In this document: positions 34,424 through 46,400 of the stretch, piece by piece
How the letters are laid out: the number at the start of each line of letters is the position of its first letter
How positions within the stretch are numbered: position 1 is the first letter of the stretch
Assembly: GCA_029204225.1 (NCBI GenBank)
Contig: CM055093.1
Location: forward strand, 4,432,056 to 4,496,055
DNA: 64,000 bases
Direction of reading: 5' to 3'
From: Diphasiastrum complanatum
Taxonomy: Eukaryota; Streptophyta; Lycopodiopsida; Lycopodiales; Lycopodiaceae
Made by a program: the position numbers and the translations under genes
Notes under the pieces: generated by a model
What the model was told of the DNA's origin: nothing
The model's database searches: none
What the model saw: the letters and a program-made list of their open reading frames with translations, nothing else

Positions 34424-35617
34424 CTGCAAGATATTCAGAGTAAAAAGCATCATGGCCATAGAATCACTAACTACAGCATAAAATTTATGTGATACTTGGA
34501 AAGATGATTTTATGATCAGACAATCATTGAAATGAACTTCCCTCATGCAAATTGAAAATTCCTAACTGTAAAGACTACAAAGCATAATCTAAAAATGAAC
34601 CTCCCAATCTAGTACATGCAATTACAAGTCCGAATTGTACAAAACTATGACCAACAACACTTACGGCAATACTTAGTTCCACAAAATATGGTGCATACTA
34701 CATTCACAAAAAGATAAACCCTAAATTGTCTACTTTCCCAAATGCCAGTGCAAACGAGAGAACTTGACAAGTCAACTTATTATCAGAAATACTATGAAAA
34801 AAGAGTGTCCACAAATTGACACTCAATATCCACAACTATGGATAGAGTTCATACACATGAAAGAATCAGAGCAATAACATTGTTTTTATACAACCAATAT
34901 TGTTTCATATAATTATTTTTGCCTCCCAACATTCTATTTACTTTGTTTCTTGGACTGTCTACGTGAAAGTTGAAAAAGCCCAAGCTTTTAGCAATGAAAA
35001 ACTCTAAATACTAGTGCATATGCAGATATAGATTGAGACAGAGCTAGTAGGATGGTTAGCATCATATAGGTAACATGTATAAGTGTAGATACTCAACTAT
35101 CATGTTGCAAAACACCTTTTTCTACAGATGCTTTATTTCCTTCTAATGACTCTAATGTTAGGTACATACATATATACATAATGTCACAATTGATATGTAT
35201 ATGCATGACTAAGAGCATATCATTATTGCTTACAATTTGGGGTCCTATTAATTACATTTACACTTCAGAAGCCTCGTTACTTGAATTTGGGCCAAACTAA
35301 GCTTCTGGAAAGGAGCCTTCTGGTGGGCACCCAATCCTAGCTAGAGCCTAGAAACCCAAATCTGTATAAATTAATACCCTAATTGAGTCCTCATTTGACT
35401 GGTTTGGCTAGTGAGATTGTGAACTTTACCCCAACCATTACATCAGACAAACTGAGTCGAGCGTATTACCTTGCCCCTTAATGTGAAGAGCTCGTAGGAA
35501 AGGGCAATATTTGATAATTGTTGGGAGTTGAATGAAAGCACATTAATTGCACTGTCTAAAATAGAGAATGACTCTAATATGAACAATGAGTTACTCTGGA
35601 ATCGTGGAAGTAAAATT
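34424..35617. other. LST8 giant intron, 3' part (no element recognised)
   Basis: AT-rich intronic sequence between exon d and the Copia at 35,618; no LTR, ORF or array recognised. Confidence 0.5.
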
Positions 35618-36072
35618 TGTAGGAAATCAAAGTGCCAAGATCCTTCTAACATTCAATCTCCATATACAAGAAGAAGAAAAAGAGGAAGAAGAAGAAGAGG
35701 GAGAGGGTTAGGCGCCCTCAAGGAGAGAGAAAGTAGTAGCAATGCTTGAAAGGGAATGAATTACAAATGAACAAAGAGTACATATAAATAGGCCTTCCAA
35801 GGGCCTAGACTCTTCCAAACTCTAAGTTCTAGAACCTTCCAAGACCCACTACTAATCATAGGGCACCCCCAAAAGTCAAGATAGGGTCCCTTAACATAAT
35901 TAGACTTTACTTGGACCCACGAATTACTATTGGACCAAAATTGGGTCCAACTCAACTAAAACTGACTTAACATGGTCTAAATAATAAACCTAACCCATGG
36001 TTACACAAGTCTCGACCTTTTGGGTCAAAGTAACCTATGGGAAACTAACATTATCATTTATTACTTCTAACA
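35618..36072 (-). repeat. 3' LTR of the non-autonomous Copia
   Basis: 455 bp; contains the family's 'gacccaaaaggtcgag' segment and, near its 3' end, GA-rich 'agaagaagaa' sequence and an AGGCGCCC motif (35,709). Confidence 0.93.
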
Positions 36073-36478
36073 CCCTTCTTAAATGATAATGTAAAAAACA
36101 TAACATGACATGAAGTATGAAAAATTGCAACAAAAATGCAAAGTTTGCATGCTGCCCAAAACTCCATGTAGCCGAAAAAAAAAAGATGCAGCTTGCTGTC
36201 AGAGCTTAATGCCGCCAAAAAAAAAAACTTCAGCTTGAAGTAGTCTAAGTAGCCAAAATCTCAACCCCAATCATGCCCGATGTAGAAGAGATGTAGAATA
36301 CGAAGTGCGGTAGCATCAAGTCGAAAAGTGAAGACAAGCATGTTCCATCCAAAGTAGGTAGCCAAAAAACCAGCCACAAGCCGAAATATGGATTTGCAAT
36401 CCATCAATGGTTCCCACATGATTCCATAAGTCTTCTTACCACAAGAAACATAAAGAAGAGTATGATACTCTTTTACCA

Positions 36479-37099
36479 TCACACCAAAACATGAAAATCA
36501 GCAAAAGGTACTGATTTTGATGAGGCATGTGTGTTTCCTCCAAGGTAAAAAGATGCTTTGCTATCCTGCAAAGACTCGGACAACCAACAAGAGGCTGTAG
36601 TAGGATGTCCAACAGCCACAAAATCACCAACGCTTTGCTGTCCAAAGTGTTCCAAATGTGGACCTTGCTGTCCAAAAACCTTCTGCAGGCCGTTCCCGAT
36701 GCATAATAGGATGCTCACGATGTAACATAAGCTGAAAATGATCAATAAACCATGGCTGAATCTGGTGTCCACCATCTTCAAGAAAAAAACTAACAGCTTG
36801 CCACTTTGAACACCCAAATAATCTAGCAACACGCCACTTTGAACCAATGTACTAATTGACATGATTTTTTCCCCTCCTCCATTAGTACAAAATGGCTTCA
36901 AAGAATGCTTGATTTCAGCCTTTTCCAAAACATTAACTTGAGAAGCTTGCTCATAAAGTTCTTCACTAATGCATCCATCGTTTGCAACAAATGGCTCAAG
37001 AGAAGAAGAATGCTCTACCATACCAACATTCCGATGCAAACTTGTACTTGTAGAAAGACAATGATCACACTTTGCATGCCTTTGCTCTTCTACCTTCAA
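36479..37099 (-). pseudogene. Linker ORF of the non-autonomous Copia (206 codons)
   Basis: The frame is open for 206 codons but starts at TTG. Its C-terminal third (FGQQGPHLEHFGQQSVGDF; LSESLQDSKASFYLGGNTHA; SSKSVPFADF) matches the integrase-RT linker of the Copia at 50,080-50,300 (VGQQGPVLEDLGQPSTVSED; LSTLRDSKVSLFYDGKTRAS). The N-terminal part, with Cys/His (HAKCDHC) and a hydrophobic stretch, matches nothing I know. Downstream, 36,261-36,480 keeps a trace of RT (LATYFGWN). Whether the open frame is kept by selection cannot be told from one copy. Confidence 0.6.
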
Positions 37100-37156
37100 A
37101 GAGGATGAAGTAGAGAGGAGAAAGCATGATGATGAATCCTTTATTCGGTATATCTT

Positions 37157-37372
37157 TCAAAGTGTTTCCCAAGCACTTTTAGAGGTCTTGCAAAATCTCA
37201 AATGATATAAGATAGATCTTGTTACCAATAAAATCTTGATCATCACGTCGATGCAAAATCTCAGCTTGCAACTCCATGAAGAATAGTTGGTGCCATCCAA
37301 CATATCTTCACCTGAACAAGTACGAATTGCTCCCAAATCTCTTGCCATAAGAACCAGCCAAGAAGATAAACT
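37157..37372 (-). pseudogene. Copia gag N-terminus, truncated
   Basis: Reads MARDLGAIRTCSGEDMLDGT NYSSWSCKLRF and KTSKSAWETL, equivalent to the gag start at 47,553 (DRLDGTNYSLW ... KTSKSAWDTLY). The sequence jumps from here into the linker ORF, so the rest of gag and all enzymatic domains but traces are deleted. Confidence 0.8.
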
Positions 37373-38174
37373 TTTTCAAACCCTAAATGTGCCCTAAAAG
37401 ACACAAAAACCAGCAAGTATCAAATCTGAGAAATCAGCACCGAAACGTGTCGAAACCACACATTAGATAGATGTAGGAACTCACCCTCCTACAAGCCTTG
37501 TGTGCTGAAAATTTCAGCCTGAAATTGCATTACAAACTCAAAAACCAGCAAGCAAAGAATCAGGTTAGCCTCCAACAAAGCTTTTTTTGGAACCCTTCTT
37601 TCTTGCCAAAAAGTGTGAACAATACACACACGGATAGGGCTGTTGCAACACCCTACAAATGGTAATATGCTGTCCAATTTTCAGCCTCGGAATGTGATCG
37701 GATCATCACAAAAAAGTTAGCGCCTTCTTCCACACCTCGAAACAAGCAAAAGAAGCGGATCTTCACTTTGTAAAATCAGCAAGGGTGCTGATTTTTCAAC
37801 CAAATCAGAAGAATAGAAATTGCTTGTAGATGGGCGCCCTCCTGCAAAGGAGCAAATCTGAAAAATAGGGCAGCAGCGGACCAACGGAAGTAGGATAAAC
37901 CTACACGGATGTGGGCGACCTAAAAGAAGCCCCGAAGAAGATAATTAATGGTGCCTTCCTGCAACCTGAAAAATCAGCAAACAACAACCTGATTTTTGGG
38001 CGCCCAAAATCCTATTATCTTCTTTGATGTGTGGCGCCCTCTTGCAAAACGGAAAAGAGTCAAAAAACGGATCTTCACTCCAAAAAATCAGCAAAGGTGC
38101 TGAATTTTTGTGATCCCTAAGTGAAGACGATCTCTTTTGGTAGGGCGCCCTAAATCAAGCATAGAAGATCCATG
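37373..38174 (-). promoter_or_regulatory. Leader (5' untranslated) region of the non-autonomous Copia with GGGCGCCC palindromes
   Basis: Between PBS and gag lie repeated modules of 'aaaaatcagcaa' followed by GGGCGCCC: 37,832-37,839, 37,998-38,005 (centre of an 18-bp perfect palindrome ATTTTGGGCGCCCAAAAT), 38,032-38,040 (TGGCGCCCT) and 38,143-38,150. This is the place where retroelement packaging and dimerisation signals normally sit; the role here is inferred. Confidence 0.6.
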
Positions 38175-38186
38175 GCTCTGATACCA
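38175..38186 (-). promoter_or_regulatory. Primer binding site, initiator tRNA-Met
   Basis: Exact reverse complement of TGGTATCAGAGC, abutting the 5' LTR. Confidence 0.93.
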
Positions 38187-38640
38187 TGTAGGAAATCAAA
38201 GTGCCAAGATCCTTCTAACATTCAATCTCCATATACAAGAAGAAGAAAAAGAGGAAGAAGAAGAAGAGGGAGAGGGTTAGGTGCCCTCAAGGAGAGAGAA
38301 GTAGTAGCAATGCTTGAAAGGGAATGAGTTACAAATGAACAAAGAGTACATATAAATAGGCCTTCCAAGGGCCCAGACTCTTCCAAACTCTAAGTTCTAG
38401 AACCTTCCAAGACCCACTACTTATTATAGGGCACCCCCAAAAGTCAAGATAGGGTCCCTTAACATAATTAGACTTTACTTGGACCCACGAATTACTACTG
38501 GACCAAAATTGGGTCCAACTCAACTAAAATTGACTTAACATGGTCTAAATAATAAACCTAACCCATGGTTACACAAGTCTCGACCTTTTGGGTCAAAGTA
38601 ACCTATGGGAGGTTAACATTATCATTTATTACTTCTAACA
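38187..38640 (-). repeat. 5' LTR of the non-autonomous Copia
   Basis: 454 bp, nearly identical to 35,618-36,072; followed on the right by the target duplication AAATT. Confidence 0.93.
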
Positions 38641-38645
38641 AAATT

Positions 38646-39599
38646 CTGCTACTACGTATCTCTGAAACTCTCTCTAAGTCAGCTCTCATCACCAGTTGCT
38701 GATCACAGTTCTATTTATGTCTGACAGTAACATAATTATGTACAATGATTCGAGGTAGAGATTAGCTAAGCTTTTTATTTATAACAGACTAGAGTGTGGT
38801 GGTGTAGTCAGTCTAGATACATAGGTCATTCGAGAGGAGGTGAAGCACGAGGATGAACTCACACCAAAAAGCACCTATGAAAGACCTATAGAGAAGATCA
38901 TTGAGGCGCTTCCCTTCCGAAACTTCGTAGGCACACTTTTTTACGGCGGACCATACAACGAAGAGAGCAACATGCAAGGTGGAGGTGTAGAGCATGTGTA
39001 CGGGCATGTGTGACAAGATGGTGATGAAAATTGCGTTCATAATCAAACCAAAGAAAGTATAGGGATCAAGATGAAATGGATTTGGCTGTATTGTTGTCGT
39101 GGGACTTATAAGGGAAGGCTAATGAGGCTGCAATATGGAACAAAGTGGTGAGGAAGGAGGCCTATGACTCCAATGAGATGTCATGTGAGAAATGGTGAAG
39201 TATTGAAGCTGGAGATTCCTGGTAAAACAGCATACTCAAGTGTCAAAGGTATATCTGGGTGGAAAATATATGAAATGGGAAGACAAGTGCGGGATAGTAC
39301 CAAGATTGAAGGAGAGAAAAGAGTGAATAAAGAGAGTAGTATGAGATTGTAGTAATGGGTCCCAAACTTATTGTAAGTTATTTATAGTAGGTCTAGGAAA
39401 CTAAAGGTAGATACCAAAACTTGTGTTGCACACCAATCTCCTAGGAGCTCCCAAACTCTGATGGCCGGTGTGAGGAATGATCCACCCATCCATAGCTGCC
39501 CTCCTCTTGAGTCTATCTGATTGCTATTCTGGGTCGGGGACACATGGCTGCCATGCAAGGGGTGATCAGTCCCCATGGTTCCATGAAATCATGTACCCG
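38646..39599. other. Unassigned sequence between the Copia and a decayed Gypsy
   Basis: Before the Copia inserted this was continuous with 35,617. It may include the 3' LTR of the Gypsy at 39.6-42.4 kb, but no matching second LTR was found. Confidence 0.4.
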
Positions 39600-42400
39600 C
39601 AATCAGTGCGTTTCTTTGGCATCAGATAAAGGATGCCCTTTCCAAGCCACTATATACTCCTGGAAGAGACAATTCCTCAATCGTCGCTCCCTCCGATCTA
39701 GGACTCTCTTTGGCCCATAACCTGTGGTGTCTTTCTCTTCCAAAGACCCTAGACCCTCCACCAGGCTATCGGCGTGCAAACATTTCTTAAGTTTGCTAAC
39801 ACGAAACACTGCGTCTTTCTCTTCCATAGGTAGCTATAGCGTATAGGCTACTTGGCTGACCTTCTTAATAATCAACCATGGTCCATAATACCTAGGAAAT
39901 AACTTGGCGCACTTTCCTGTGCGTAGCACCTTCAACTTCGAAGGGACTAGTAAATATACCCAATCTCCCTTTTCAAATTCCCGAAGGTACAGTTCTCACG
40001 ACTCAACAACCTGCAGAGTTGTGACCTTCTTGGTCGTTGCGATGAAGTGAGCCATCTTGGAGAACCTGTCTACCACTACCATAACGGAATCAAATCCCGT
40101 CTGGGTCCTAGGTAGCCCAACAATGAGATCCATGGAGATACTTTCCCACCTTCCTGCAGGAATCTCCAATGGATGCAATAAGCCCGGAGGACTTACCCGC
40201 TCGGCCTTGTTCACTTGACAAGCCGTGCAACGCTGGACGTACTCCCTAATGTCTCACAGCAATCGTGGCCAGAAATAATGCCTTCTTACCGATTCACTGG
40301 TCTTATCAATACTCGGGTGCCCTGCGCAAGGACTATCATGGCATTCATGAAGTATCTTACGACAAAAATCCTTCACGTCTAGCACAAAAACCTTTCCGGT
40401 TCTCAATTAACATACCATCCTTCACGAAGTATGTTAGATATGTATTGGTGTGTGTCTCTGTGGAAGCGACAGCCTCGACTGCCACTTCCGCTTGGTTGAC
40501 TACCTTGCGTGCATCAGGCCACACACGCTGACAATGTGCGTCGCTCTGCTGAGCTCTCTCGATCTCCTCCATGAGATCACTGTCAACTACAGTAAAGCTC
40601 ATCTGATGCAATATCCGAGATAGTGCATCAACGACCACATTTTCCTTCCCTCTTCAGAAGCGAATTTCTGAATGAAATTCCTGCATCAACTCGGCCCACC
40701 GAGCCTAGCTACCCTTCAAATCTGGCTAAGAGAAGTACTTCAAAGCATGATGGTCAATATACCTGTAAAATTCAGCACCATATAAATAATGTCGCCACAC
40801 CTTGAGCGCATGTATAATAGCATACGCCTCCTGCTCATGTGTGGGATACTTCTATTGTATTGGCGTCAATTTCTTACTTTCAAAGGCTATTGATCTACCT
40901 TCCTGAATCAAGACTTCACCCAATACAATGCCACTAGCATCCGTCTCTAGGTTGAAAGGCTTTTGGGTATCAACAAGAGTACTAGAGTTGTTGCAACAGC
41001 CTCCTTCAAGCTTTCAAAACTATGCTGAGCTTCAGCATCCCAGCAAACCACAGTGTTGTTATTTTGTAACTGATTCGTCAAAGGAGCAGCTACCCTGGAA
41101 TAGTTCATAACCACCCGTCGGTAGAACTTGCAAAAGCCAAGGAAATACTGTAACTGAGAATATCGGGTGGTCTTGGCCACTTCTTGACCACAGCCACCTT
41201 GGCGGGGTCAACAAAAATACCCTCTGTCGTCACTACGTGACCCAAATATTCGACGTATCAGCTCACTATCTGGAAACTGATAGCCATCTCGATTGTCATG
41301 CCCTAGAGGTTACCCTCTGCACCGTAATGGTCATGAGCTGCTTGGCATCATCATCACTGCTCCTCAGCAGATCCTCCGAAATATCCTCATCATTGCCTCT
41401 TCCTGGCACGGCTATAAGGTATGAAATTTCTTGCCCGTGCGCCAAGGATATTCCTTGAACAAATGCTTGCCAAGACAAATAAAACACAATCCTTCCTTTT
41501 TGGCCTTTTCCTTCTGTTCCGCAGTGAGGGGAGACTTGTTGTAGGAGTACTTTGGCACGAAGACTGTTGGCTTGCACTTCAAAGATTGCTGCATCTGGAT
41601 AGGGTGTCCCTGCCGAAGACTTCTGTAACCTTCTGGTGCACAAAAGGCACTCCAGAATCAGGCTTAGTTCTGCTTCTCGAAGACCAAACACTAACTTGTG
41701 TACAAACAGCCATTCAAGAATCTCTTCGAGAATCTTGATAAGTACTACCCTATACCTATCAACATCCTCCTGCACACTGTAGTGTTTCTGACGGTGCAGA
41801 AACCATGCATCCGTCGCACGTACATGCCCGTGTGGAAGAATAAATTGAGCCCTGAGGGCGCGCTTGAACTTGACCCAGGTGGTTGGGCACTAGTTTGACT
41901 TCAACAGTTTCCGCCACCACCTGTCAACAAAATCAGTAAAGTTATGAGCCGCTTTCCGAATTCTCCAAACCTCTTCGATTGGAGCTCTTTTAAAAACAAA
42001 ATACTCTTTCCATTTATGCAACCACTGATCTACCACCATCAGTGGTTCTTTGTGGATTATTTCCAGCATATTTTGCAGGTTTTATGTATTTACCATCCGG
42101 GAATTGGACTAGGGAATCGACATAAACAGGTCGCCCAATGGGTGGACCGGGAAACTAGGGCGACAGGTGGGAAGGAAACTATGAAGGATACTGGGAAGAA
42201 GAGGAAAAGTTTCCGGCAATGGAGGATAGCATAACCCGCATCTTGGCCATGTTCCTCTCCATATTGTCCATGTGAACCTGCACTGACTGAGGTATAATTG
42301 CCAGATCCGGACTAGCTGGTGGAGTCTCGAGGGCAACTAATGGACTCGTTGGGATGTCAACTCGGTCGTCGGCCATGATAACATACAAAGTATAGGACTG
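39600..42400 (-). pseudogene. Decayed Gypsy element (gag to integrase, multiply deleted)
   Basis: Minus-strand order from the right: gag start (42,376, MADDRVDIPTSPLVAL), knuckle-like CFICLGKHLFKEYP (about 41,450-41,500), RT tail (YLGHVVTTEGIFVDPAKVAV, 41,190-41,260), RT/RNase H (40,640-41,180; FLGFCKFYRRVVMNYSRVAA), RNase H end (VVDALSRILHQM, about 40,630), integrase (ISMDLIVGLPRTQTGFDSVM then VVVDRFSKMAHF, 40,000-40,160) and a chromodomain-type C-terminus (EEKDAVFRVSKLKKCL ... YIVAWKGHP, 39,603-39,830). The catalytic RT core is deleted between 41,260 and 41,300. Many stops. Confidence 0.85.
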
Positions 42401-42597
42401 CAAAACTTGGAAGGAAGCGTGACAACAGAAAGGTAAAAGAAAATGAGGAAATTATACCAAAATACTAGTACGGATTTATATGGAGGCAAGTCTGTCTCAC
42501 AAGTATTAATTCTTGAGATATTGTGGATACCTGAATATCACACAATCTTTTGGCCGAATATTGTTACATTTTCATTCTAATACCATCATTCATTTAA
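42401..42597. other. Short unassigned segment between Gypsy and Copia remnants
   Basis: May be the Gypsy 5' leader; 'attctaataccatcattcat' precedes the next gag like a mutated PBS (reverse complement gat...acca is not exact). Not resolved. Confidence 0.3.
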
Positions 42598-44403
42598 GAT
42601 GAATTATTCTGATGATGTCACAATCATAGAAAAGTTTGATGGGGACAATTTCCATTATCCTTTTGGCCAAAGATCTGTGGGAGATAGTTAATGGGCCTAA
42701 GGTAAACCTAGAAGCAAATCTACCTGCTATTGCCAGATTGAGCCAAAAAAATAGCAAAGCTCTTAACACCATTGCATTGAGCCTTGTAAATTCTCGGGTT
42801 CTTCACATTGGCACAAGCAGTAGATCTAAGAAAGCCTTGGACATCGTGACATGACTTTACAAAGTCAAAGTTGTAAGTTCGAGGTTGTTGTTGAAGAAGA
42901 GATTCTTCTCTATTAAAATGGATGAGTCAAAGCCAATGATTGTTAATGTGAATATTTTGAAGTCATTACTGGAGCAAATGGCTTCTATTGGATGATTCTG
43001 ATGTAGTGATAACTTGCTATCAAGTCTACTAGAGAGTTTTGAGTCATTACAGAATGTCACATCCATGTTACTACAAGAGAAGATCAGGAAACATTCCTCT
43101 AACTCTGATAAAACAATGACACCATTTTCAAGAAAAATAAACAGAAGAATAGCGTTGTCAAGCAAACTTTAACTCCTATCAAAACAAATCAAAAGAATCA
43201 GCATACAGTTGCATTATTCAAATAGATGTTGCACAAAAGCTCCTCAGAATGTAGAACCTTACGAGCTATGAATAGGGGACAAAACCTTCCATAAGGAATT
43301 TGAAAGTGTTTGGATGTATAGCATTTGTGCATGCATCCTCAGAATCAAGGAAAAGGTTGATGATAAGGTAAGTGTCCTTCATATATGATTCACTTAATCT
43401 CAAGAGAAGTTTACAAAATGCCTCACAAAATGAAAAAAACATGATTTTTCAAACTATGAGTAACAAACTCATTCTTGTTCTTACTAGATCCAAGAGCATA
43501 CACTTGATGACACAACCACTTTCTTTCAAAATGATTTGGAAACATATCTAAGCCATCAATGACAAGAAATATGTCCATACAATAGGCATCATACAAGACT
43601 AGTATTGCCTTACTTGAACTTTCAGATGTAGAAATCTCAATAAAACAAGATGGTACATCAAGTAATGGAAGAGAAGCATAAGTGAGAATGTTGGAGTAGA
43701 TACCACTTGAAACTTGCCCCTCTTTGCCATGAAAAGTGAGCCACATAGACTCGGCCTTGCCTCTTGAAGCTCTCCTTGAAAATCTAGATGCATTTTCATT
43801 GGCTACTCATCTGATCATAAACGGTATAAGGTCTATGATCCAATATCATCAAAGATTTTGTGAGCAAAGATTTAGTCTTTATTGAAGATTGATTCCATGA
43901 CTTCAAGACAACAAAGGAAAAAGTGATTGATCCAACACATTTAGTAACTATTTTTTATCCTGCTACACAGGAGTAGCTCCTGACCATCAACTACTTGAGT
44001 AACTCAGCCACCTAGGAGGCTTATTAATGAGATAGCCACATGTTCATTTGTTGAAGAAACTACATCTATTGGTGAAGCCATGGCACATCCAAATGCAAAT
44101 GAATGGACGAGGGCGATCGACAAAGAGTATACCTTCATAAAGAACCAAACATGGTCAGCGTTCAAGCTTTTAGAGCATAGAAACAATGTTGCATGCAGAT
44201 GGATATTCAAAGTGAGATATAAGGCAAATGGGTCAATGGATAGATGGAAAGCAATGTTGGTTGCCAAAGGGTACTCTCTAGTTCCTAATATAGACTATTT
44301 GGAGACATTTCATTGTGAAGCTGCTTTCAGTCAGGATGTTTTATCATACGCAGCAATTGAAAAACAGGAAGTACGTCAAATAGATGTACAAAGTACTACA
44401 AAC
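42598..44403 (+). pseudogene. Decayed Copia (gag, integrase C-terminus, start of RT) with an internal insertion
   Basis: Plus strand: gag (MNYSDDVTIIEKFDGDNF, then LLAKDLWEIVNGPKVNLEAN, 42,598-43,160), integrase tail LKVFGCIAFVHASSESRK (43,300-43,360), then CIFIGYSSDHKRYKVYDPIS (43,790-43,860) and RT (ANEWTRAIDKEYTFIKNQTW; CRWIFKVRYKANGSMDRWKA; 44,080-44,400). The two integrase-tail halves are adjacent in intact elements, so 43,362-43,790 is an insertion of about 430 bp. RT is cut by the next Copia at 44,404. Confidence 0.82.
43362..43790 (-). other. Insertion of unknown origin inside Copia integrase
   Basis: About 430 bp separates two halves of the integrase C-terminus. It has a 107-codon minus-strand frame (43,423-43,746; reads VPSCFIEISTSESSSKAILV, FLVIDGLDMFPNHFERKWLC). 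No LTR ends or terminal repeats were seen and the protein is not recognised. Confidence 0.4.
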
Positions 44404-44826
44404 TATTAGAAATTAATGTTTATTTGCACCCGTAATGTTGGTTTGGCCATGCATGTGAGCTATTTTAAGGGCCATTTTCTATTCTAAGTAATTCCTAAAG
44501 TCAAGTTGTTCATGCATGTAGGTGGGCGCACTAGTTCTAGGATAGAACTTGGTTTTATTCATTATGGGTCTTTACCCAAAATAGGTAGCAAAAATAGCAA
44601 TCAGCTTTTTGCCTTTAGCTTTTCTTTTTTGCTTTTGGCTTTTCACAAGCTATAGAGAAAGTATTTAAGTAGGTTGGGGCCCCACCATAGATTCATTCCG
44701 TTCTATAAGCTTTGCTCATTCCTCTATAATCGGATCTCTCTTAATCTCTTATGCTGGTCTTGGTGTGTGTCAGTGCTAATATGATTAATTAACTCCTATC
44801 TAGAATTTGTGGATCAAACTCCGACA
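44404..44826 (+). repeat. 5' LTR of the 44.4-kb Copia
   Basis: 423 bp, from TATTAGAAATTAATG to ...aactccgaca; TATA-like 'gtatttaagta' at 44,669. Confidence 0.82.
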
Positions 44827-44838
44827 TGGTATCAGAGC
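44827..44838 (+). promoter_or_regulatory. Primer binding site, initiator tRNA-Met
   Basis: Exact TGGTATCAGAGC next to the LTR end. Confidence 0.92.
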
Positions 44839-45302
44839 AAGCTTGTGCGAGAGAGATTGTTGCAGGGTTGCAAGAAGATTATTGGAGGAGCTGAAGCTGC
44901 ACGTGGAGTCAACGTTGTTAGGAAGACAATGGGAATCTTCTAGGAGAAGATTGGAGGGAAGTTCGTTGTCTACTGGATCAGATTGCTGATGTATCTGATC
45001 GTTGCCACCAGACCTGATCGTTGGACTTGTTCGCTGGAGATCTGAATCTGCTGACCTCTTCGTTGCTGCAGATCTGAATCTACTGACATCATTGCTGCCT
45101 ATAGATCGCTGAGCTGCAAAATAGTTTGTTGTCTATTCACTGTTGTTTGCAACAGTTCGCTAAAAGTGGAGTGTAGCAAAACCTGTTCACTGGCTAGAAT
45201 TGTAGATCAGCTTGCTGGTTGGAGGAGAATCAAATCACTGACTTGCAAGACAGATTGCATAGTTGAAAATTAGGTTGTTGGAAGTTGCTACAAATTAGTA
45301 TT

Positions 45303-46361
45303 ATGGCAAGGTTGAATGATGTTGTGTTGCCGGAGTCTAGCAAGCTAGATGGAACAAACTACAACATATGGAAGTTCAAGATGCAAAATGTCCAGGATCG
45401 AAAATAGTGGAAGATCGTCATAGGTGTCAAGATACCTCCTACAACTCCTACAACAGACAGGGAGTTGAGAGAGTATTAGAGGCGAAGGAGAAAAGCAAAC
45501 CATATCATCAACTTGTTTGTTCAAAATATGATTATACCTCACATCAGAGAATTTGTACAAGACTGTGAATCAATCTCAAATCTTGTTGTTGACTAATAAG
45601 CTACATACGTTAAAGATGGCTACAAGTCATTCAATAACGGACCAATTTACTCGGGTGAAAGATCTGAGATAACAACTTATTGCGGTTAGAGAAAGTGTAT
45701 TAGATTCAACGTTGGTAGCTATCATGCTTAATACTCTATCTTTGGCCTATCAGAACTTTGTGATGATGTTGTCTTTACGGGAGACGAGGCCTTCTTTCGA
45801 TGAGTTGATTGTTATACTGTTACAGGAGGAAATGAGGGATGATTTCAAGGTTCCTAGCAAATAAGCAAGAGCAAAGTTCCAAGAAGGGTGGCAAAGGGAC
45901 GAAGAACAAAAAGAAGAAAAAAGCAACAAGATCAGGAAGAGAATCAGTCAAAACAATCAAAAGGTGGAAAGAAAGCAGTTTGAAAGGGAAAGTGCTTTAT
46001 TTGTAGAAAATCAAGGCATTACACAAAGGAGTGCTGGCACAACAAGTTCAAGAAGAAGCAAGATGGATTTTTTGCTAAAGAAGGACTTAATACAAAGTTA
46101 AGTGCCTTGGATCTTAAAGATTGTGAGTTGTTTTCAGCATCGACATCTTCTGGTGACTTCTCAAAGGAAGAGGAGTGTTGGTTTATTGATTCAGGTGCTT
46201 CAAAGCATATGACACCTAGGCGTGACTGGCTATCTAGTTTTCCAAAACTAAATGATGGATCAAATGTGAAGCTGGGAGATAACTATACATATGATATAAA
46301 TGGTTCCACGCCCTACTCCACCATAAATAGGAGTGCTATTTTGTTTTGGAGGGGATCCTAA
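45303..46361 (+). pseudogene. Copia gag and protease N-terminus
   Basis: MARLNDVVLPESSKLDGTNY followed by NIWKFKM is a clear Copia gag start; a stop follows at once (QDRK*WK) and more at 45,590-45,870. A CCHC-like knuckle CFICRKSRHYTKEC has Ser-Arg where Gly would be, but keeps the Cys/His pattern (about 45,992-46,035). The protease motif CWFIDSGASKHMT is intact (46,178-46,215). Ends at 46,361 by truncation. Confidence 0.83.
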
Positions 46362-46400
46362 TCTTCTCGTGGCCAAAAGCAGCTTGTTGATGGTTATTGA

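Larger units (their letters stand above)
35618..38640 (-). mobile_element. Non-autonomous Copia element with intact LTRs and 5-bp target duplication
   Basis: Two LTRs of about 455 bp (35,618-36,072 and 38,187-38,640), both TGTTAG...CA ends on the minus strand, flanked by AAATT on each side (35,613-35,617; 38,641-38,645). PBS and PPT (aagaaggg) are present. The 2.1-kb interior holds a leader, a gag N-terminus, a linker ORF and an RT scrap; protease, integrase, most RT and RNase H are gone. By eye the LTRs differ at about ten positions plus one indel (about 2%), a fairly recent insertion. Sequence and layout match the near-complete Copia at 46,401 in the same intron, a possible helper lineage. 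Confidence 0.93.
44404..46400 (+). mobile_element. Copia LTR retrotransposon (5' LTR, gag, protease; 3' part replaced by the next Copia)
   Basis: 5' LTR 44,404-44,826, PBS 44,827-44,838 (exact TGGTATCAGAGC), gag from ATG 45,303 and protease, broken at 46,400 where the next LTR begins. The LTR starts TATTAGAAAT instead of TGTTAG and directly abuts truncated Copia RT. Confidence 0.85.

Noticed and set aside
42540-42600. A PBS before the Copia gag at 42,598
   Set aside because: 'ctaataccatcattcat' is not an acceptable match to TGGTATCAGAGC on either strand, and no LTR end is next to it.
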